Shown here piece after piece: positions 58,819 to 64,000 of a stretch of DNA of 64,000 nt; positions within the stretch are counted from its first letter, which is position 1, and every line of letters begins with the position of its first letter. Location: assembly GCF_900107505.1 (NCBI RefSeq), contig NZ_FNQH01000001.1, positions 372,001 through 436,000 of the forward strand, written 5' to 3'. A model generated the notes under the pieces. That model saw only the letters and a list, made by a program, of their open reading frames with translations. It was not told the origin of the DNA and ran no database searches. The stretch is from Trichococcus collinsii. GTDB lineage: Bacteria; Bacillota; Bacilli; Lactobacillales; Aerococcaceae. The position numbers were made by a program, and so were the translations under genes.

Positions 58819-59520
58819 ATGAGTACACACATCGCAGCAAAACCTGGGCAAATCGCGGAAACAGTCTTGTTGCCGGGCGACCCATTAAGAGCGAAGTACA
58901 TTGCGGAAACTTATCTGGAGGATGTCGAGCAGTACAATTCGGTCCGGAACATGTTTGGTTACACCGGGACATACAAAGGCAAACGCGTCTCTGTCCAAGG
59001 CACAGGTATGGGCTTGCCCTCCATCATGATTTACGCCAACGAACTGATCACTGAGTACAATGTGCAGAATCTGATCCGGGTCGGTTCGGCAGGGGCTATC
59101 CAAAAAGATATCCATGTGCGTGACATCGTCATTGCTCAAGGAGCGACAACAGATTCCAGCGTTGTCAGCAATACCTTCAATGGACAAGTCAACTTTGCGC
59201 CGATCTGCAACTTTGAACTGATGCACAACGCATATATGGTCGCGAAAGAACGGAAATTATCCGTCCATGTCGGCAATGTCTTATCCTCCGACCGCTTCTA
59301 TAACGAAGAATTGGACAAACAGAAATTGGCTGACTATGGTGTTCTGGCGGTGGAAATGGAAGCTGCTGGTCTGTACCTGCTGGCCGCTAAATATAACCGG
59401 AAAGCGTTGGCTTTATTGACGATCAGCGATCACATCCTGACCGGGGAAGAAACAACTGCCGAAGAGCGTGAAACGACGTTCGACGACATGATGCTCGTTG
59501 CTTTAGAATCTATCTTATAA
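58819..59520 (+). CDS. deoD: Purine-nucleoside phosphorylase DeoD
   Basis: A 233-residue hexameric (DeoD-type) enzyme that splits purine nucleosides with phosphate to a base and ribose or deoxyribose 1-phosphate. It has the phosphate motif [52 protein letters not shown], and [12 protein letters not shown] near the nucleoside pocket. The acid residue is in [10 protein letters not shown]. Length is that of the family. AAGGAAATG precedes the ATG. It salvages purines together with the folate and thymidylate genes nearby. Assignment is certain. Confidence 0.96.
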   Translation: MSTHIAAKPGQIAETVLLPGDPLRAKYIAETYLEDVEQYNSVRNMFGYTGTYKGKRVSVQGTGMGLPSIMIYANELITEYNVQNLIRVGSAGAIQKDIHVRDIVIAQGATTDSSVVSNTFNGQVNFAPICNFELMHNAYMVAKERKLSVHVGNVLSSDRFYNEELDKQKLADYGVLAVEMEAAGLYLLAAKYNRKALALLTISDHILTGEETTAEERETTFDDMMLVALESIL

Positions 59521-59541
59521 TCGTAAAGAGGAGTAGTGTGA

Positions 59542-61023
59542 ATGGGCAACAACGGGCATAAACTAAAAAACGGCAAAAAACGCGGAATCAAACTCTCCTT
59601 CTATTTCCTTTCCTTGCTTATCGTCGCTGCTGCGGCAATCGGTGGAACGTATGCGTGGATTGGGAGAAGTGTCACTCTTCCCTCCACTGAGGAAATCATT
59701 CAAGGGACAAACAGTTCAACATTGGATGCAGCTGCAGCGGATCGAATTGGAGCCGTCTATCAGACGCTGCTAAACAATTATGTTGAAGGTGTCGATGGAG
59801 AAGACCTGATTGAAGGCGCCTTGAGCGGCATGGTGGAAGCAGTCGGCGATCCTTACAGTCAATACTTGAATACAGAAGCGAGCGATAACTTGGATGAGAC
59901 GATTTCCGCCTCATTTGAAGGTATCGGAGCTGAAATCATGTCCTTGAATCAGCAAATCGTCATTGTTTCGCCGATCAAAGGCTCTCCAGCCGAAAAAGCT
60001 GGACTATTGCCGAATGACATCATTCTTAGTGCGGATGGTCAGGCATTGCAAGGCTTGACAGCTAGTGAAGCAGTCGCTCTGATTCGGGGTGAAAAGGGCA
60101 GTGAAGTGGTTCTGGAAATAGTCCGAGGGGATCAGACCTTCAAGGTGAACATCGTCAGGGACACGATTCCGATCGAAACGGTGACATTTGAAATCGATGA
60201 AGAACATCCGGAAATCGGCATCGTCCATGTCTCCAGTTTCTCCACACCGACCTATGACGACATCGTTAGTGCTGTAACGGATCTGCGGACCCAGGGAGCC
60301 ACATCGTTTGTGTTCGATTTCAGACAGAATCCCGGTGGCTTGTTGGATCAAGCTCTGAAAATCAGCAATATGTTCCTTAACGACGGGGACGTCATCATGC
60401 AGACGCAAGAAAAAGATTCCGATCCAAATAAAATAGTGGCAAGCGCAAGCGAGTTCGGAGATTTCAAGATAACCGAACCAACCGTCCTGCTTGTCGATGA
60501 AGGAAGCGCCAGCGCTTCGGAAATCGTCGCGGGGGCACTACAGGAATCATCGGAAATTCCATTGGTCGGGACAACGACCTTCGGTAAAGGGACTGTGCAG
60601 ACAGTGTATCCATTGACCGAAAGCAGCGAATTGAAATTGACGGTCGCGAAGTGGTTGACACCGAACGGCAACTGGATACACGAAAAGGGGATTGCAGTCG
60701 ACTATGAAGTCGCCCTTCCGGAGTATGCTACATTGACAATCATCGATTCCACTGCGACCTATGAAGAAGGGGCAGTCTCGGAAGAGGTCAAAAATGTCGA
60801 AGCGATGCTGAATGCTATCGGCTACGCTGTCGAAGCGGACGGTTATTACGATGAAAACACTGTAGAGCAAGTAGCGTCATTCCAAGCTGCGAATGAGCTG
60901 GAAACAACCGGTATCGTGACGGGTGACACGGCATTAGCGATAGTAGAGCAATTGCGGGAAGTTCTTACGGAGAACGATACACAGTACGATAAGGCTGTAG
61001 AAATATTGATTGGGAACGAATAA
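59542..61023 (+). CDS. S41 family C-terminal processing protease with PDZ and peptidoglycan-binding domains
   Basis: A 493-residue secreted or membrane-anchored serine protease. One N-terminal membrane segment lies at about residues 18-38. A PDZ domain (about 110-200) shows VSPIKGSPAEKAGLLPND. The S41 catalytic domain has FDFRQNPGGLLDQALKI, the nucleophile Ser in EGSASASEIVAGAL, and the Lys in TTFGKGTVQTVYPL, forming the Ser-Lys dyad. A PG_binding_1 domain (about 405-465) ends the protein, with AMLNAIGYAVEADGYYDENT. Such CtpA/CtpB proteases cut wall or signalling proteins at the cell surface. AAGAGGAG precedes the ATG. It follows deoD by 21 bases. The family is certain and the substrate unknown. 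Confidence 0.93.
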   Translation: MGNNGHKLKNGKKRGIKLSFYFLSLLIVAAAAIGGTYAWIGRSVTLPSTEEIIQGTNSSTLDAAAADRIGAVYQTLLNNYVEGVDGEDLIEGALSGMVEAVGDPYSQYLNTEASDNLDETISASFEGIGAEIMSLNQQIVIVSPIKGSPAEKAGLLPNDIILSADGQALQGLTASEAVALIRGEKGSEVVLEIVRGDQTFKVNIVRDTIPIETVTFEIDEEHPEIGIVHVSSFSTPTYDDIVSAVTDLRTQGATSFVFDFRQNPGGLLDQALKISNMFLNDGDVIMQTQEKDSDPNKIVASASEFGDFKITEPTVLLVDEGSASASEIVAGALQESSEIPLVGTTTFGKGTVQTVYPLTESSELKLTVAKWLTPNGNWIHEKGIAVDYEVALPEYATLTIIDSTATYEEGAVSEEVKNVEAMLNAIGYAVEADGYYDENTVEQVASFQAANELETTGIVTGDTALAIVEQLREVLTENDTQYDKAVEILIGNE

Positions 61024-61027
61024 TCCG

Positions 61028-61065
61028 AAAGGTTTGGCAGCTCTTACGAAGTGCCAAACCTTTTT
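61028..61065 (+). terminator. Intrinsic terminator after the S41 protease
   Basis: A 12-pair perfect stem (61028-61039 and 61052-61063) followed by T residues. Confidence 0.88.
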
Positions 61066-61119
61066 GGTGTTGCTTGTAATATGCGCCTATGGACCGGTTA
61101 CGATTCTTTTTATGCGCAA

Positions 61120-61154
61120 AATGTGCTAAACTATGAGTGTTGTTTTAGCACATT
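61120..61154 (+). promoter_or_regulatory. Perfect 11-base inverted repeat over a putative promoter
   Basis: AATGTGCTAAA (61120-61130) and TTTAGCACATT (61144-61154), 13 bases apart. The left arm contains the extended -10 TGTGCTAAACT, so the repeat may be an operator for the signal peptidase unit starting at 61179. As RNA it would give an unstable AU-rich hairpin. Confidence 0.45.
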
Positions 61155-61178
61155 CTATAACCAAAAAGGTTGATACCG

Positions 61179-61726
61179 ATGAAAGTTGATAAAAAGATGC
61201 AGGATGGCATCTGGGATTGGATGAAGGCAATCATTTTTGCCATGCTTTTGGTAATCATCATCCGTTTTTTGTATTCATTCCACTGAAAGTGGAAGGCGAT
61301 TCCATGAGCCCCACGCTGGCACAGGGAAACTATCTCTTATATGAGACGTTTTCGCACATTGATCGCTTTGATATCATCATCTTCAGCAATGAAGAAGGGC
61401 AAACGCTCATTAAGCGGGTCATCGGATTGCCGGGCGATTCTGTAGCTTACAGCGAGGATCAACTGTACCTGAATGGCGAGCCGGTTGAAGAGTCTTTTCT
61501 GGGGACAGAGAAGCAGCAAGGGATGGATGTTTTCACTTCGGATTTTGATTTGCTGTCTTTGACAGGAGTGGAGACGGTCCCGGAAGGCAGCTATTTTGTA
61601 TTGGGTGATAACCGTGTACGCAGCAGGGATAGCCGGATATTCGGTTTTGTCGCGCAGGCTGATATAGCCGGAAAAGCGGCAATGGTTTACTATCCACTTG
61701 AGGATTTTGGCTTTATTGAAAACTAA
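61179..61726 (+). pseudogene. lepB: Signal peptidase I, split by a one-base frameshift (possibly programmed)
   Basis: The first 35 codons (61179-61286) encode the charged start and membrane anchor (IWDWMKAIIFAMLLVIIIR, then F) of a type I signal peptidase, then stop at TGA 61284. The remainder is in the -1 frame and continues FVFIPLKVEGDSMSPTL, with catalytic Ser in GDSMSPT, catalytic Lys in LIKRVIGLPGD, and GDNRVRSRDSR. The join lies at six T residues (61265-61270); one extra T, or a -1 shift on U UUU UUG, restores a normal protein of about 182 residues. Read from TTG 61217 alone the enzyme lacks its anchor. AAAAGG precedes ATG 61179. An intact paralogue follows 33 bases later. Either a frameshifted gene, a homopolymer sequencing error, or programmed frameshifting. 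Confidence 0.8.
61265..61294 (+). promoter_or_regulatory. Candidate -1 frameshift signal in the signal peptidase gene
   Basis: The heptamer T TTT TTG (61265-61271) is in the proper X XXY YYZ phase relative to ATG 61179. A six-base spacer follows. TTCCACT and AGTGGAA (61278-61284 and 61288-61294) can form a seven-pair stem with a three-base loop, and the zero-frame stop TGA (61284-61286) lies inside it. Confidence 0.45.
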
Positions 61727-61759
61727 GTACCAGCTGGATTTATAAGAAAGGGTGATTCG

Positions 61760-62422
61760 ATGTCATTTGGCAATAAAAATCATGACGACCAAGATTCTGG
61801 TTTTGTTTCCAGGAATGAAAGATTCGGGGTCGATCAAAAGAAAGAAATCCAACCAGAAAACCGAGGCAGTTTCTTGCGGGAAGCGATGAGTCTTATCCTT
61901 TCGGTGGCAATCGCCTTTGTGCTGTTCCTTGTCATCCGGACTTATTTGTTTTATCCGTTCCAAGTTGTCGGCGATTCGATGGTGCCGACTTTAGAAACCG
62001 GAGACCGGCTGATCCTGAACAAATTGGCTGAAATCGATCGTTTTGATATCGTGGTGTTCCCTGCTCCTGATGGGACCGATGAAGAGTATGTGAAGCGCAT
62101 CATCGGGCTACCCGGTGATGAAATCACTTATTTCCAGGATGAGCTTTACATCAACGGGAAAAAAATCGAGGAGCACTACCTTGAGGCGCTGAGAGAAGAT
62201 TCAGACCAGGCTTTGACCGGGGATTTCACGCTCTTTAGCCTGACTGGGGAAGCAACCGTCCCGGAAGATATGTATTTCGTTCTGGGAGATAACCGCAACG
62301 TTTCCAAAGACAGTCGTGTTTTCGGTTTCATCCCGGCAGCGGAGATCGAAGGAACTGCCGATTTAAGATTGTGGCCGCTGAACAAAATAGGCATCATTGA
62401 TGACAATGGTGCAGAAGAATAA
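61760..62422 (+). CDS. lepB: Signal peptidase I
   Basis: A 220-residue membrane-bound protease that removes signal peptides from secreted proteins. A 40-residue charged cytoplasmic N-terminus is followed by one membrane segment (about residues 43-65). The catalytic Ser is in VVGDSMVPTLETGDR and the general-base Lys is in EYVKRIIGLPGDE. YFVLGDNRNVSKDSRVFG completes the site. It shares the short insert TVPEDMYFVLGDN and flanks with the upstream broken copy (TVPEGSYFVLGDN), so the two arose by tandem duplication. The site AAGAAAGGGTG precedes the ATG. This intact copy can supply the activity if the first is dead. Assignment is certain. Confidence 0.95.
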   Translation: MSFGNKNHDDQDSGFVSRNERFGVDQKKEIQPENRGSFLREAMSLILSVAIAFVLFLVIRTYLFYPFQVVGDSMVPTLETGDRLILNKLAEIDRFDIVVFPAPDGTDEEYVKRIIGLPGDEITYFQDELYINGKKIEEHYLEALREDSDQALTGDFTLFSLTGEATVPEDMYFVLGDNRNVSKDSRVFGFIPAAEIEGTADLRLWPLNKIGIIDDNGAEE

Positions 62423-62434
62423 AGGGACAACCGC

Positions 62435-62463
62435 ACACAAGTGTATTTGCACTTGTGTTTTGT
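62435..62463 (+). terminator. Intrinsic terminator after the second signal peptidase gene
   Basis: ACACAAGTG (62435-62443) pairs with CACTTGTGT (62450-62458), followed by TTTTG. GACAA (62426-62430) and TTGTC (62460-62464) can extend the stem with a bulge. Confidence 0.72.
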
Positions 62464-62507
62464 CTTGAATAGAAGCAAAAGATGTACTCAGAAAAGGAAG
62501 TGTCAAT

Positions 62508-63386
62508 ATGTTAATACAATGGTTTCCAGGTCACATGGCAAAAGCGAAACGTGAAGCGTTGGAAAAATTGAAAATGGTCGATTTGGTGATTGAGTTGTTG
62601 GATGCACGCCTCCCAGTATCAAGCCGGAATCCTTTGATCGATGACATCATCGGAAACAAACCAAGATTGATTGTCCTTAACAAAGCCGATCTTGCGGATA
62701 ACGCAGCCACAAAAGAATGGGTTGAATACTTCAAACAGGATAATAAAGCGCAACGGGCAGTTTCGATGTCTACGCTCAACAATAAAGATGTAGAGAACAT
62801 CAAAAGAGAACTGAAAGAGATGATGGCCCACAAAACGCAGGCAATGATCAATAAAGGCGTCAAACCGCGAGCAATCCGCTTGATGATCCTTGGTATCCCG
62901 AACGTCGGGAAATCAACTTTGATCAACAAGCTGATGCAAAAGAACCGCGCGCAGACCGGCAATCGCCCCGGCGTTACAAAAGGGCAACAATGGTTGAAAA
63001 TCGGCGGCGATTTCGAATTGCTGGACACGCCAGGGATACTTTGGCCTAAATTCGAGGATCAGCTGATCGGGCAAAAGCTTGCCCTGACGGGAGCGATCAA
63101 GGATACCGTTTTCCATAAGGATGATGTCGCTTTATTTGCGTTGCGTCATTTTATGCAGTATTATCCGGGCAGATTACAGAATTTCTATAAGGTAGACGAA
63201 AAAGAATTCGAAGGAGAGGTTCCGGAATTGTTGATGGAATTGACCACGAAACTGCGTTTTGGCGAAGATTACAGCCGTGCTAGCGAAAAAATCATTTTCG
63301 ACATCCGCGGCGGCAAACTGGGACCATATACGCTGGACCAAGTTCCCGTTAAAATAGCGGAGGCTGAAGAGGGCTTAGCGGAATGA
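62508..63386 (+). CDS. rbgA: Ribosome biogenesis GTPase RbgA (YlqF)
   Basis: A 292-residue circularly permuted GTPase needed for late 50S assembly. The motif order is G4 (LNKADLAD, about residue 58), G5 region (SMSTLNNK), then G1 (GIPNVGKST, about 131) and G3 (DTPGILWPKF, about 173). The N-terminal IQWFPGHMAKAKRE is the RbgA signature. The C-terminal domain binds rRNA. GGAAGTG lies before the ATG. The stop overlaps the rnhB start as ATGA, the standard rbgA-rnhB pair. Assignment is certain. Confidence 0.97.
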   Translation: MLIQWFPGHMAKAKREALEKLKMVDLVIELLDARLPVSSRNPLIDDIIGNKPRLIVLNKADLADNAATKEWVEYFKQDNKAQRAVSMSTLNNKDVENIKRELKEMMAHKTQAMINKGVKPRAIRLMILGIPNVGKSTLINKLMQKNRAQTGNRPGVTKGQQWLKIGGDFELLDTPGILWPKFEDQLIGQKLALTGAIKDTVFHKDDVALFALRHFMQYYPGRLQNFYKVDEKEFEGEVPELLMELTTKLRFGEDYSRASEKIIFDIRGGKLGPYTLDQVPVKIAEAEEGLAE

Positions 63387-64000
63387 ATAAACCACTGAGT
63401 ATCGCTGCCATCAAGGAGCAATTGCAGGAAATCGAATCATTGGATGATTTCCGCTGGGAAGCAATCCGAGTCGACTCCCGCAAAGGCGTCCATGCTGCCG
63501 TAAAATCCTGGGAGCGGAATTATCAACTCGCCCTTGCCCTAAAAGAGCGGCAAGTCCAGATGATGGTCTTTGAAGAAGAGTTGAAGGCGAAAGGCCGTCT
63601 TGCTATCGCAGGGATCGATGAAGTCGGCAGAGGCCCATTAGCCGGTCCTGTGGTCGCTGCTGCAGTCATTTTGCCGGCAGATCTCCCTTTTCTCCCGGTC
63701 AATGATTCAAAACAACTCTCAGCCAAAAAAAGGGAACAACTTTACGATCAGATCATGACCATTGCCGATGTCGGCATCGGATTGATTTCACCAGAAACGA
63801 TCGATACCGTGAATATTTATCAAGCCACGAAACTAGCGATGATGCAGGCAATCGCCAATCTGAAACAAGAGCCGGACAGCCTGCTCATCGACGCCATGAA
63901 GTTACCGTTGCCTGTCGAACAGCAATCGATCATCAAAGGTGATGCCAAATCCGTCTCGATTGCTGCCGCCAGCATTGTCGCAAAAGTATACCGCGATCGC
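63383..64000 (+). CDS. rnhB: Ribonuclease HII, 3' end missing
   Basis: The frame is open to the right edge of the window; 206 residues are visible of an expected 250 or so. RNase HII removes RNA from RNA-DNA hybrids and single ribonucleotides from DNA. AIAGIDEVGRGPLAGPVVAA has the first two catalytic acids (Asp-Glu in DEVGRG). NDSKQLSAKKREQL is the next motif, and LLIDAMKLPLP carries the third acid. The visible end KGDAKSVSIAAASIVAKVYR (20 residues) is the conserved Ser/Lys-rich region. The first 60 residues are the N-terminal substrate-handling extension of the Gram-positive enzyme. It overlaps rbgA by four bases. Assignment is certain. Confidence 0.95.
   Translation, partial: MNKPLSIAAIKEQLQEIESLDDFRWEAIRVDSRKGVHAAVKSWERNYQLALALKERQVQMMVFEEELKAKGRLAIAGIDEVGRGPLAGPVVAAAVILPADLPFLPVNDSKQLSAKKREQLYDQIMTIADVGIGLISPETIDTVNIYQATKLAMMQAIANLKQEPDSLLIDAMKLPLPVEQQSIIKGDAKSVSIAAASIVAKVYRDR

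Overview
The window looks like ordinary, densely packed chromosome of a low-to-mid G+C Gram-positive (Bacillota, Lactobacillales). Gene order repeatedly matches the Bacillus/lactic-acid-bacterial core map: fer|ypbB-recQ-ypbE-cmk-rpsA-der-hup, ypiA-ypiB-dapB-cca, dinG-ypmB-aspB-asnS-dnaD-nth|ponA-recU, tig-clpX-engB, dnaG-rpoD-trmK-nif3, truB-ribF-hemW, hrcA-grpE-dnaK-dnaJ-lepA, thyA-folA, and lepB-rbgA-rnhB. The gene set and base composition suggest Carnobacteriaceae, possibly Trichococcus, but that name is inference; nothing in the sequence proves it. I see no rRNA, tRNA, CRISPR array, prophage, insertion sequence or plasmid gene. About 57 protein genes occupy roughly 93% of the bases, and the first (ribU) and last (rnhB) are cut by the window edges. 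Layout: 1-8.2 kb holds a riboflavin transporter component, ferredoxin, RecQ helicase and its partner, a LysM protein, CMP kinase, ribosomal protein S1, the Der GTPase and HU. 8.3-13.3 kb has the TPR/ReoY pair, lysine-pathway dapB, a CCA-adding enzyme and an unrecognised small gene. 13.5-24.1 kb holds DNA repair and replication genes (dinG, dnaD, nth, recU), aspB, asnS and penicillin-binding protein 1A. 24.3-32.4 kb has trigger factor, ClpX, EngB, an MFS transporter, primase and the main sigma factor. 32.5-40.2 kb has tRNA and cofactor genes (trmK, nif3, truB, ribF, hemW), peptidase T and DegV. 40.2-45.0 kb is the HrcA/CIRCE heat-shock operon. 45.2-57.8 kb has PEP carboxykinase, LepA, the AhpC/AhpF peroxidase pair, one-carbon metabolism (fhs, thyA, folA), an ABC-F ATPase and a hemolysin III-like protein. 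57.9-64 kb has YpmS, YozE, purine nucleoside phosphorylase, a C-terminal processing protease, two signal peptidases, RbgA and RNase HII. Most transcription units end in clear intrinsic terminators, several shared by convergent genes. Many promoters show an extended -10 (TGnTAnAAT) with little or no -35. Four observations deserve a second look. (1) The first signal peptidase gene is split by a one-base shift exactly at U UUU UUG, six bases before a stem-loop containing the zero-frame stop; this is either a programmed -1 frameshift cassette or a homopolymer error or mutation. (2) The cca gene runs in frame into a FlK-like hotdog thioesterase domain with the Thr/Glu/His triad at the expected spacing, and there is an internal Shine-Dalgarno and ATG at the junction. 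(3) The strong Shine-Dalgarno of folA lies 72 bases before its ATG, and the bases between can fold to bring the two together. (4) A 102-base multi-part inverted repeat lies between pckA and lepA without terminator character.
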